Under the pieces are notes generated by a model that was given only the letters and a program-made list of their open reading frames with translations, was not told the DNA's origin and made no database searches. A DNA stretch of 64,000 nt from Hydractinia symbiolongicarpus (lineage: Eukaryota > Cnidaria > Hydrozoa > Anthoathecata > Hydractiniidae). A program made the position numbers and the translations under genes. Shown here one piece after another: positions 9,980 through 21,839 of this stretch. Position 1 is the stretch's first letter, and each line of letters begins with the position of its first letter. The stretch is from contig NC_079883.1 in NCBI RefSeq assembly GCF_029227915.1, forward strand, positions 30,444,001 to 30,508,000, in the 5' to 3' direction.

Positions 9980-12900
9980 CGTTTTGGAAATGAGTTTACT
10001 CACAGGGTACTTTCTTTGTACACATTCGACTATACGGGCCAAGCCCGGGATTTACGGGAAATCGCGGGTTTTCGTTTGCCGGCGATTAAACTTCTTTTAT
10101 TCAGCGTCTTATCAAAAATGAAAACATTTTTAAAAACTACAAGTCTCATGGCCTTTAGTGGTAAAAAAAATATTTAAAAAATCGTTCGGGAAATGAGTTC
10201 ACTCCCTGGGTACTTTCTTAGTGTACATTCGACTATACGGGCCAAGCCCGGGATTTACGGCAAATCGCGGGATTTCGTTTGCCGGCGATTAAACCTCTTT
10301 CATTAAGCGTCTCATCAAAAATCAAAACATTTTTGAAAACTGCAAGTGTCATGCGTTTTAGTGGTGAAAAGATAATTTAAAAAATCGTTTTGGAAATGAG
10401 TTTACTCACAGGGTACTTTCTTTGTATACATTCGACTATACGGGCCAAGCCCGGGATTTACGGGAAATCGCGGGTTTTCGTTTGCCGGCGATTAAACCTC
10501 TTTCATTAAGCGTCTCATCGAAAATGAAAACATTTTTGAAAACTACAAGTCTCATGCGTTTTAGTGGTAAAAAAAAAAATTAAAAAAATCGTTCGGGAAA
10601 TGAGTTTACTCCCTGGATACTTTCTTTGTATACTTTTGACTATACGGGCCGAGTCCGGGATTTACGGGAAATCGCAGGTTTTCGTTTGCCGGCGATTAAA
10701 CTTCCTTTATTCAGCGTCTCATCAAAAATGAAAACATTTTTGAAAACTACAAGTCTCATGCGTTTTAGTGGTGAAAAAACAAATTACCAAATCGTTCGGG
10801 AAATGAGTTTACTTCCTGGGTACTTTCTTTGTATACTTTTGACTATACGGGCCAAGCCCGGGATTTACGGGAAATCGCGGGTTTTCGTTTGCCGGCGATT
10901 AAACTTCTTTTATTCAGCGTCTCATCAAAAATGAAAACATTTTTGAAAACTACAAGTCTTATGCGTTTTAGTGGTGAAAAAATAATTTAAAAAATCGTTC
11001 CGGAAATGAGTTTACTCACAGGGTACTTTCTTTGTATACATTCAACTATACGGGCCAAGCCCGGGATTTACGGGAAATCGCGGGTTTTCGTTTGCCGGCG
11101 ATTAAACCTCTTTCATTAGGCGTCTCATCAAAAATGAAAACATTTTTAAAAACTACAAGTCTTATGCGTTTTAGTGGTGAAAAAATAATTTAAAAAATCG
11201 TTTTGGAAATGAGTTTACTCACAGGGTACTTTCTTTGTACACATTCGACTATACGGGCCAAGCCCGGGATTTACGGGAAATCGCGGGTTTTCGTTTGCCG
11301 GCGATTAAACTTCTTTTATTCAGCGTCTTATCAAAAATGAAAACATTTTTAAAAACTACAAGTCTCATGGCCTTTAGTGGTAAAAAAAATATTTAAAAAA
11401 TCGTTCGGGAAATGAGTTCACTCCCTGGGTACTTTCTTAGTGTACATTCGACTATACGGGCCAAGCCCGGGATTTACGGCAAATCGCGGGATTTCGTTTG
11501 CCGGCGATTAAACCTCTTTCATTAAGCGTCTCATCAAAAATCAAAACATTTTTGAAAACTGCAAGTGTCATGCGTTTTAGTGGTGAAAAGATAATTTAAA
11601 AAATCGTTTTGGAAATGAGTTTACTCACAGGGTACTTTCTTTGTATACATTCGACTATACGGGCCAAGCCCGGGATTTACGGGAAATCGCGGGTTTTCGT
11701 TTGCCGGCGATTAAACCTCTTTCATTAAGCGTCTCATCGAAAATGAAAACATTTTTGAAAACTACAAGTCTCATGCGTTTTAGTGGTAAAAAAAAAAATT
11801 AAAAAAATCGTTCGGGAAATGAGTTTACTCCCTGGATACTTTCTTTGTATACTTTTGACTATACGGGCCGAGTCCGGGATTTACGGGAAATCGCAGGTTT
11901 TCGTTTGCCGGCGATTAAACTTCTTTTATTCAGCGTCTCATCAAAAATGAAAACATTTTTGAAAACTACAAGTCTCATGCGTTTTAGTGGTGAAAAAATA
12001 AATTAAAAAATCGTTCGGGAAATGAGTTTACTTCCTGGGTACTTTCTTTGTATACTTTTGACTATACGGGCCAAGCCCGGGATTTACGGGAAATCGCGGG
12101 TTTTCGTTTGCCGGCGATTAAACTTCTTTTATTCAGCGTCTCATCAAAAATGAAAACATTTTTGAAAACTACAAGTCTTATGCGTTTTAGTGGTGAAAAA
12201 ATAATTTAAAAAATCGTTCCGGAAATGAGTTTACTCACAGGGTACTTTCTTTGTATACATTCGACTATACGGGCCAAGCCCGGGATTTACGGGAAATCGC
12301 GGGTTTTTGTTTGCCGCCGATTAAACCTCTTTCATTAGGCGTCTCATCAAAAATGAAAAAATTTTTGAAAACTACAAGTCTTATGCGTTTTAGTGGTGAA
12401 AAAATAATTTAAAAAATCGTTTTGGAAATGAGTTTACTCACAGGGTACTTTCTTTGTACACATTCGACTATACGGGCCAAGCCCGGGATTTACGGGAAAT
12501 CGCGGGTTTTCGTTTGCCGGCGATTAAACTTCTTTTATTCAGCGTCTTATCAAAAATGAAAACATTTTTAAAAACTACAAGTCTCATGGCCTTTAGTGGT
12601 AAAAAAAAAATTTAAAAAATCGTTCGGGAAATGAGTTCACTCCCTGGGTACTTTCTTAGTGTACATTCGACTATACGGGCCAAGCCCGGGATTTACGGCA
12701 AATCGCGGGATTTCGTTTGCCGGCGATTAAACCTCTTTCATTAAGCGTCTCATCAAAAATGAAAACATTTTTGAAAACTGCAAGTGTCATGCGTTTTAGT
12801 GGTGAAAAAATAATTTAAGAAATCGTTTTGGAAATGAGTTTACTCACAGGGTACTTTCTTTGTATACATTCGACTATACGGGCCAAGCCCGGGATTTACG

Positions 12901-13231
12901 GGAAATCGCGGGTTTTCGTTTGCCGGCGATTAAACCTCTTTCATTAAGCGTCTCATCGAAAATGAAAACATTTTTGAAAACTACAAGTCTCATGCGTTTT
13001 AGTGGTAAAAAAAAAAATTAAAAAAATCGTTCGGGAAATGAGTTTACTCCCTGGATACTTTCTTTGTATACTTTTGACTATACGGGCCGAGTCTGGGATT
13101 TACGGGAAATCGCAGGTTTTTGTTTGCCGGCGATTAAACTTCTTTTATTCAGCGTCTCATCAAAAATGAAAACATTTTTGAAAACTACAAGTCTCATGCG
13201 TTTTAGTGGTAAAAAAAAAAATTAAAAAAAT
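9574..13231 (+). repeat. Core hexamer HOR U-V-W-X-Y-Z, three tandem copies of about 1219 bp
   Basis: The U landmarks are at 9574, 10793 and 12012, exactly 1219 bp apart, and a third unit runs to 13231. In all three copies W has GTACACATT, X has GTTCACTCCC and CGGCAAATC, Y has TCGAAAATG and Z has CCCTGGATA. Small differences separate the copies: AAATTACCAA at about 10785 in Z of copy one, GCCGCCG at about 12316 in V of copy three, and GTCTGGG at 13091 in Z of copy three. This is the clearest basal HOR of Domain I. Confidence 0.93.
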
Positions 13232-14654
13232 CGTTCGGGAAATGAGTTTACTCCCTGGATACTTTCTTTGTATACTTTTGACTATACGGGCCGAGTCCGG
13301 GATTTACGGGAAATCGCAGGTTTTCGTTTGCCGGCGATTAAACTTCTTTTATTCAGCGTCTCATCAAAAATGAAAACATTTTTGAAAACTACAAGTCTCA
13401 TGCGTTTTAGTGGTGAAAAAATAATTTAAAAAATCTTTCGGGAAATGAGTTTACTCCCTGGGTACTTTATTTCTATACTTTTGACTATGCGGGCCGAGTC
13501 CGGGGTTTACGGGAAATGGCGGGTTTTCGTTTGCCGGCGATTAAACTTTTTTTGTTCAGCGTCTGATCTAAAATGAAAACATTTTTGAAAACTACAAGTC
13601 TCAAGCGTTTTAGTGGTGAAAGAAAAATTTAAAAAATCGTTCGGGAAATGAGTTTATTCCCTGGGTACTTTCTTTGTATACATTCGACTATACGGGCCAA
13701 GCCCGGGATTTACGTGAAATCGCGGGATTTCGTTTGCCGGCGATTAAACCTCTTTTATTAAGCGTCTCGTCAAAAATGAAAACATTTTTGAAAACTACAA
13801 GTCTCATGCGTTTTAGTGGTAAAAAAAAAAATTTAAAAAATCGTTCGGGAAATGAGTTTACACCCTGGGTACTTTCTTTGTATACTTTTGACTATACGGG
13901 CCGAGTCCGGGATTTACGGGAAATCGTAGGTTTTCGTTTGCCGGCGATTAAACTTCTTTTATTCAGCGTCTCATCAAAAATGAAAACATTTTTGAAAACT
14001 ACAAGTCTCATGCGTTTTAGTGGTAAAAAAAAAAAATTAAAAAATCGTTCGGGAAATGAGTTTACACCCTGGTTACTTTCTTTGTATACTTTTGACTATA
14101 CGGGCCGAGTCCGGGATTTACGGGAAATCGTAGGTTTTCGTTTGCCGGCGATTAAACTTCTTTTATTCAGCGTCTCATCAAAAATGAAAACATTTTTGAA
14201 AACTACAAGTCTCATGCGTTTTAGTGGTGAAAAAATAATTTAAAAAATCGTTCGGGAAATGAGTTTACTCCCTGGGTACTTTCTTTGTATACTTTTGACT
14301 ATGCGGGCCGAGTCCGGGGTTTACGGGAAATGGCGGGTTTTCGTTTGCCGGCGATTAAACTTCTTTTATTCAACGTCTGATCAAAAATGAAAACATTTTT
14401 GAAAACTACAAGTCTCAAGCTTTTTAGTGGTGAAAAAAGAATTTAAAAAATCGTTCGGGAAATGAGTTTACTCCCTGGGTACTTTCTTTGTATACATTCG
14501 ACTATACGGGCCAAGCCCGGGATTTACGGGAAATCGCGGGATTTCGTTTGCCGGCGATTAAACCTCTTTCATTAAGCGTCTCATCAAAAATGAAAACATT
14601 TTTAAAAACTACAAGTCTCATGCGTTTTAGTGGTAAAAAGATAATTTAAAAAAT

Positions 14655-14691
14655 CGTTTCGGAAATGAGTTTACTCACAGGGTACTTTCTT
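14655..14691 (+). repeat. 37-bp partial monomer (junction fragment)
   Basis: A P-type monomer starts (TTTCGG head, CTCACAGGG, TACTTTCTTTG) and is cut after 37 bases. It runs straight into the head of a U monomer (TTCGGGAAATGAGTTTACTTCC). TTTGT followed by TCGGG gives a short overlap at the join. The array phase shifts by 37 bp here, and the same scar is seen at 19163. Confidence 0.93.
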
Positions 14692-17128
14692 TGTTCGGGA
14701 AATGAGTTTACTTCCTGGGTACTTTCTTTGTATACTTTTGACTATACGGGCCAAGCCCGGGATTTACGGGAAATCGCGGGTTTTCGTTTGCCGGCGATTA
14801 AACTTCTTTTATTCAGCGTCTCATCAAAAATGAAAACATTTTTGAAAACTACAAGTCTTATGCGTTTTAGTGGTGAAAAAATAATTTAAAAAATCGTTCC
14901 GGAAATGAGTTTACTCACAGGGTACTTTCTTTGTATACATTCAACTATACGGGCCAAGCCCGGGATTTACGGGAAATTGCGGGTTTTCGTTTGCCGGCGA
15001 TTAAACCTCTTTCATTAGGCGTCTCATCAAAAATGAAAACATTTTTGAAAACTACAAGTCTTATGCGTTTTAGTGGTGAAAAAATAATTTAAAAAATCGT
15101 TTTGGAAATGAGTTTACTCACAGGGTACTTTCTTTGTACACATTCGACTATACGGGCCAAGCCCGGGATTTACGGGAAATCGCGGGTTTTCGTTTGCCGG
15201 CGATTAAACTTCTTTTATTCAGCGTCTCATCAAAAATGAAAACATTTTTGAAAACTACAAGTCTCATGCGTTTTAGTGGTGAAAAAATAATTTAAAAAAT
15301 CGTTCGGGAAATGAGTTTACTCCCTGGGTACTTTCTTTGTATACTTTTGACTATGCGGGCCGAGTCCGGGGTTTACGGGAAATGGCGGGTTTTCGTTTGC
15401 CGGCGATTAAACTTCTTTTATTCAACGTCTGATCAAAAATGAAAACATTTTTGAAAACTACAAGTCTCAAGCTTTTTAGTGGTGAAAAAAGAATTTAAAA
15501 AATCGTTCGGGAAATGAGTTTACTCCCTGGGTACTTTCTTTGTATACATTCGACTATACGGGCCAAGCCCGGGATTTACGGGAAATCGCGGGATTTCGTT
15601 TGCCGGCGATTAAACCTCTTTCATTAAGCGTCTCATCAAAAATGAAAACATTTTTAAAAACTACAAGTCTCATGCGTTTTAGTGGTAAAAAGATAATTTA
15701 AAAAATCGTTTTGGAAATGAGTTTACTCACAGGGTACTTTCTTTGTATACATTTGACTATACGGGCCAAGCCCGGGATTTACGGGAAATCGCGGGTTTTC
15801 GTTTGCCGGCGATTAAACCACTTTTATTCAGTGTCTCATTAAAAATGAAAACATTTTTGAAAACTACAAGTCTCATGCGTTTTAGTGGTGAAAAAAAAAT
15901 TTAAAAAATCGTTTGAGAAATGAGTTTACACCATGGGTACTTTCTTTGTATACTTTTGACTATACGGGCCGAGTCCGGGATTTACGGGAAATCGCAGGTT
16001 TTCGTTTGCCGGCGATTAAACTTCCTTTATTCAGCGTCTCATCAAAAATGAAAACATTTTTGAAAACTACAAGTCTCATGCGTTTTAGTGGTGAAAAAAC
16101 AAATTAAAAAATCGTTCGGGAAATGAGTTTACTTCCTGGGTACTTTCTTTGTATACTTTTGACTATACGGGCCAAGCCCGGGATTTACGGGAAATCGCGG
16201 GTTTTCGTTTGCCGGCGATTAAACTTCTTTTATTCAGCGTCTCATCAAAAATGAAAACATTTTTGAAAACTACAAGTCTTATGCGTTTTAGTGGTGAAAA
16301 AATAATTTAAAAAATCGTTCCGGAAATGAGTTTACTCACAGGGTACTTTCTTTGTATACATTCAACTATACGGGCCAAGCCCGGGATTTACGGGAAATTG
16401 CGGGTTTTCGTTTGCCGGCGATTAAACCTCTTTCATTAGGCGTCTCATCAAAAATGAAAACATTTTTGAAAACTACAAGTCTTATGCGTTTTAGTGGTGA
16501 AAAAATAATTTAAAAAATCGTTTTGGAAATGAGTTTACTCACAGGGTACTTTCTTTGTACACATTCGACTATACGGGCCAAGCCCGGGATTTACGGGAAA
16601 TCGCGGGTTTTCGTTTGCCGGCGATTAAACTTCTTTTATTCAGCGTCTTATCAAAAATGAAAACATTTTTAAAAACTACAAGTCTCATGGCCTTTAGTGG
16701 TAAAAAAAATATTTAAAAAATCGTTCGGGAAATGAGTTCACTCCCTGGGTACTTTCTTAGTGTACATTCGACTATACGGGCCAAGCCCGGGATTTACGGC
16801 AAATCGCGGGATTTCGTTTGCCGGCGATTAAACCTCTTTCATTAAGCGTCTCATCAAAAATCAAAACATTTTTGAAAACTGCAAGTGTCATGCGTTTTAG
16901 TGGTGAAAAGATAATTTAAAAAATCGTTTTGGAAATGAGTTTACTCACAGGGTACTTTCTTTGTATACATTCGACTATACGGGCCAAGCCCGGGATTTAC
17001 GGGAAATCGCGGGTTTTCGTTTGCCGGCGATTAAACCTCTTTCATTAAGCGTCTCATCGAAAATGAAAACATTTTTGAAAACTACAAGTCTCATGCGTTT
17101 TAGTGGTAAAAAAAAAAATTAAAAAAAT

Positions 17129-17331
17129 CGTTCGGGAAATGAGTTTACTCCCTGGATACTTTCTTTGTATACTTTTGACTATACGGGCCGAGTCCGGGAT
17201 TTACGGCAAATCGCGGGATTTCGTTTGCCGGCGATTAAACCTCTTTCATTAAGCGTCTCATCGAAAATGAAAACATTTTTGAAAACTACAAGTCTCATGC
17301 GTTTTAGTGGTGAAAAAATAATTTAAGAAAT
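17129..17331 (+). repeat. Hybrid Z/X/Y monomer at the 4508-bp junction
   Basis: The head is Z (CCCTGGATA, cttttgac, GAGTCCGGG). The middle is X (CGGCAAATCGCGGGATTTCG, CCTCTTTCATTAAGCG), with TCGAAAATG of Y further on. The word combination is unusual and sits at the border between the two large units, as expected for a crossover product. Confidence 0.85.
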
Positions 17332-20300
17332 CGTTTTGGAAATGAGTTTACTCACAGGGTACTTTCTTTGTATACATTCGACTATACGGGCCAAGCCCGG
17401 GATTTACGGGAAATCGCGGGTTTTCGTTTGCCGGCGATTAAACCTCTTTCATTAAGCGTCTCATCGAAAATGAAAACATTTTTGAAAACTACAAGTCTCA
17501 TGCGTTTTAGTGGTAAAAAAAAAAATTAAAAAAATCGTTCGGGAAATGAGTTTACTCCCTGGATACTTTCTTTGTATACTTTTGACTATACGGGCCGAGT
17601 CTGGGATTTACGGGAAATCGCAGGTTTTTGTTTGCCGGCGATTAAACTTCTTTTATTCAGCGTCTCATCAAAAATGAAAACATTTTTGAAAACTACAAGT
17701 CTCATGCGTTTTAGTGGTAAAAAAAAAAATTAAAAAAATCGTTCGGGAAATGAGTTTACTCCCTGGATACTTTCTTTGTATACTTTTGACTATACGGGCC
17801 GAGTCCGGGATTTACGGGAAATCGCAGGTTTTCGTTTGCCGGCGATTAAACTTCTTTTATTCAGCGTCTCATCAAAAATGAAAACATTTTTGAAAACTAC
17901 AAGTCTCATGCGTTTTAGTGGTGAAAAAATAATTTAAAAAATCGTTCGGGAAATGAGTTTACTCCCTGGGTACTTTATTTCTATACTTTTGACTATGCGG
18001 GCCGAGTCCGGGGTTTACGGGAAATGGCGGGTTTTCGTTTGCCGGCGATTAAACTTTTTTTGTTCAGCGTCTGATCTAAAATGAAAACATTTTTGAAAAC
18101 TACAAGTCTCAAGCGTTTTAGTGGTGAAAGAAAAATTTAAAAAATCGTTCGGGAAATGAGTTTATTCCCTGGGTACTTTCTTTGTATACATTCGACTATA
18201 CGGGCCAAGCCCGGGATTTACGTGAAATCGCGGGATTTCGTTTGCCGGCGATTAAACCTCTTTTATTAAGCGTCTCGTCAAAAATGAAAACATTTTTGAA
18301 AACTACAAGTCTCATGCGTTTTAGTGGTAAAAAAAAAAATTTAAAAAATCGTTCGGGAAATGAGTTTACACCCTGGGTACTTTCTTTGTATACTTTTGAC
18401 TATACGGGCCGAGTCCGGGATTTACGGGAAATCGTAGGTTTTCGTTTGCCGGCGATTAAACTTCTTTTATTCAGCGTCTCATCAAAAATGAAAACATTTT
18501 TGAAAACTACAAGTCTCATGCGTTTTAGTGGTAAAAAAAAAAATTTAAAAAATCGTTCGGGAAATGAGTTTACACCCTGGTTACTTTCTTTGTATACTTT
18601 TGACTATACGGGCCGAGTCCGGGATTTACGGGAAATCGTAGGTTTTCGTTTGCCGGCGATTAAACTTCTTTTATTCAGCGTCTCATCAAAAATGAAAACA
18701 TTTTTGAAAACTACAAGTCTCATGCGTTTTAGTGGTGAAAAAATAATTTAAAAAATCGTTCGGGAAATGAGTTTACTCCCTGGGTACTTTCTTTGTATAC
18801 TTTTGACTATGCGGGCCGAGTCCGGGGTTTACGGGAAATGGCGGGTTTTCGTTTGCCGGCGATTAAACTTCTTTTATTCAACGTCTGATCAAAAATGAAA
18901 ACATTTTTGAAAACTACAAGTCTCAAGCTTTTTAGTGGTGAAAAAAGAATTTAAAAAATCGTTCGGGAAATGAGTTTACTCCCTGGGTACTTTCTTTGTA
19001 TACATTCGACTATACGGGCCAAGCCCGGGATTTACGGGAAATCGCGGGATTTCGTTTGCCGGCGATTAAACCTCTTTCATTAAGCGTCTCATCAAAAATG
19101 AAAACATTTTTAAAAACTACAAGTCTCATGCGTTTTAGTGGTAAAAAGATAATTTAAAAAATCGTTTCGGAAATGAGTTTACTCACAGGGTACTTTCTTT
19201 GTTCGGGAAATGAGTTTACTTCCTGGGTACTTTCTTTGTATACTTTTGACTATACGGGCCAAGCCCGGGATTTACGGGAAATCGCGGGTTTTCGTTTGCC
19301 GGCGATTAAACTTCTTTTATTCAGCGTCTCATCAAAAATGAAAACATTTTTGAAAACTACAAGTCTTATGCGTTTTAGTGGTGAAAAAATAATTTAAAAA
19401 ATCGTTCCGGAAATGAGTTTACTCACAGGGTACTTTCTTTGTATACATTCAACTATACGGGCCAAGCCCGGGATTTACGGGAAATTGCGGGTTTTCGTTT
19501 GCCGGCGATTAAACCTCTTTCATTAGGCGTCTCATCAAAAATGAAAACATTTTTGAAAACTACAAGTCTTATGCGTTTTAGTGGTGAAAAAATAATTTAA
19601 AAAATCGTTTTGGAAATGAGTTTACTCACAGGGTACTTTCTTTGTACACATTCGACTATACGGGCCAAGCCCGGGATTTACGGGAAATCGCGGGTTTTCG
19701 TTTGCCGGCGATTAAACTTCTTTTATTCAGCGTCTCATCAAAAATGAAAACATTTTTGAAAACTACAAGTCTCATGCGTTTTAGTGGTGAAAAAATAATT
19801 TAAAAAATCGTTCGGGAAATGAGTTTACTCCCTGGGTACTTTCTTTGTATACTTTTGACTATGCGGGCCGAGTCCGGGGTTTACGGGAAATGGCGGGTTT
19901 TCGTTTGCCGGCGATTAAACTTCTTTTATTCAACGTCTGATCAAAAATGAAAACATTTTTGAAAACTACAAGTCTCAAGCTTTTTAGTGGTGAAAAAAGA
20001 ATTTAAAAAATCGTTCGGGAAATGAGTTTACTCCCTGGGTACTTTCTTTGTATACATTCGACTATACGGGCCAAGCCCGGGATTTACGGGAAATCGCGGG
20101 ATTTCGTTTGCCGGCGATTAAACCTCTTTCATTAAGCGTCTCATCAAAAATGAAAACATTTTTAAAAACTACAAGTCTCATGCGTTTTAGTGGTAAAAAG
20201 ATAATTTAAAAAATCGTTTCGGAAATGAGTTTACTCACAGGGTACTTTCTTTGTATACATTTGACTATACGGGCCAAGCCCGGGATTTACGGGAAATCGC

Positions 20301-21839
20301 GGGTTTTCGTTTGCCGGCGATTAAACCACTTTTATTCAGTGTCTCATTAAAAATGAAAACATTTTTGAAAACTACAAGTCTCATGCGTTTTAGTGGTGAA
20401 AAAAAAATTTAAAAAATCGTTTGGGAAATGAGTTTACACCATGGGTACTTTCTTTGTATACTTTTGACTATACGGGCCGAGTCCGGGATTTACGGGAAAT
20501 CGCAGGTTTTCGTTTGCCGGCGATTAAACTTCCTTTATTCAGCGTCTCATCAAAAATGAAAACATTTTTGAAAACTACAAGTCTCATGCGTTTTAGTGGT
20601 GAAAAAACAAATTAAAAAATCGTTCGGGAAATGAGTTTACTTCCTGGGTACTTTCTTTGTATACTTTTGACTATACGGGCCAAGCCCGGGATTTACGGGA
20701 AATCGCGGGTTTTCGTTTGCCGGCGATTAAACTTCTTTTATTCAGCGTCTCATCAAAAATGAAAACATTTTTGAAAACTACAAGTCTTATGCGTTTTAGT
20801 GGTGAAAAAATAATTTAAAAAATCGTTCCGGAAATGAGTTTACTCACAGGGTACTTTCTTTGTATACATTCAACTATACGGGCCAAGCCCGGGATTTACG
20901 GGAAATTGCGGGTTTTCGTTTGCCGGCGATTAAACCTCTTTCATTAGGCGTCTCATCAAAAATGAAAACATTTTTGAAAACTACAAGTCTTATGCGTTTT
21001 AGTGGTGAAAAAATAATTTAAAAAATCGTTTTGGAAATGAGTTTACTCACAGGGTACTTTCTTTGTACACATTCGACTATACGGGCCAAGCCCGGGATTT
21101 ACGGGAAATCGCGGGTTTTCGTTTGCCGGCGATTAAACTTCTTTTATTCAGCGTCTTATCAAAAATGAAAACATTTTTAAAAACTACAAGTCTCATGGCC
21201 TTTAGTGGTAAAAAAAATATTTAAAAAATCGTTCGGGAAATGAGTTCACTCCCTGGGTACTTTCTTAGTGTACATTCGACTATACGGGCCAAGCCCGGGA
21301 TTTACGGCAAATCGCGGGATTTCGTTTGCCGGCGATTAAACCTCTTTCATTAAGCGTCTCATCAAAAATCAAAACATTTTTGAAAACTGCAAGTGTCATG
21401 CGTTTTAGTGGTGAAAAGATAATTTAAAAAATCGTTTTGGAAATGAGTTTACTCACAGGGTACTTTCTTTGTATACATTCGACTATACGGGCCAAGCCCG
21501 GGATTTACGGGAAATCGCGGGTTTTCGTTGGCCGGCGATTAAACCTCTTTCATTAAGCGTCTCATCGAAAATGAAAACATTTTTGAAAACTACAAGTCTC
21601 ATGCGTTTTAGTGGTAAAAAAAAAAATTAAAAAAATCGTTCGGGAAATGAGTTTACTCCCTGGATACTTTCTTTGTATACTTTTGACTATACGGGCCGAG
21701 TCCGGGATTTACGGGAAATCGCAGGTTTTCGTTTGCCGGCGATTAAACTTCTTTTATTCAGCGTCTCATCAAAAATGAAAACATTTTTGAAAACTACAAG
21801 TCTCATGCGTTTTAGTGGTGAAAAAATAAATTAAAAAAT
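17332..21839 (+). repeat. Large HOR unit of 4508 bp, copy 2
   Basis: This is the direct neighbour of copy 1 and nearly identical to it. By eye I noted only a handful of differences: ATCTTTCG against ATCGTTCG near 13433/17941, one A-run change near 14030/18540, TTTTGG against TTTCGG near 15710/20218, TTTGAG against TTTGGG near 15914/20422, and GTTGGCC at about 21528. A count by alignment was not possible. The last monomer is a plain Z, not the hybrid that ends copy 1. Confidence 0.92.
19163..19199 (+). repeat. 37-bp partial monomer, second copy
   Basis: This has the same sequence and join as at 14655, offset by 4508 bp. It was carried along in the large duplication, so the deletion is older than that duplication. 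Confidence 0.93.

Larger units (their letters stand above)
12824..17331 (+). repeat. Large HOR unit of 4508 bp, copy 1
   Basis: Many private markers recur at an offset of exactly 4508 bp: TTAAGAAATCG before 12824 and 17332, GTCTGGG at 13091 and 17599, and the partial monomer at 14655 and 19163. It holds 22 monomers plus a 37-bp partial monomer. The order includes Y-Z-Z-G, the CGTGAAATCG monomer, two GTAGG monomers, G-B, the partial monomer, U-V-W-G-B-P-T-U-V-W-X-Y. It closes with a hybrid monomer (17129-17331). The edges are placed at monomer landmarks; the true crossover points may lie up to about 200 bp away. Confidence 0.92.
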
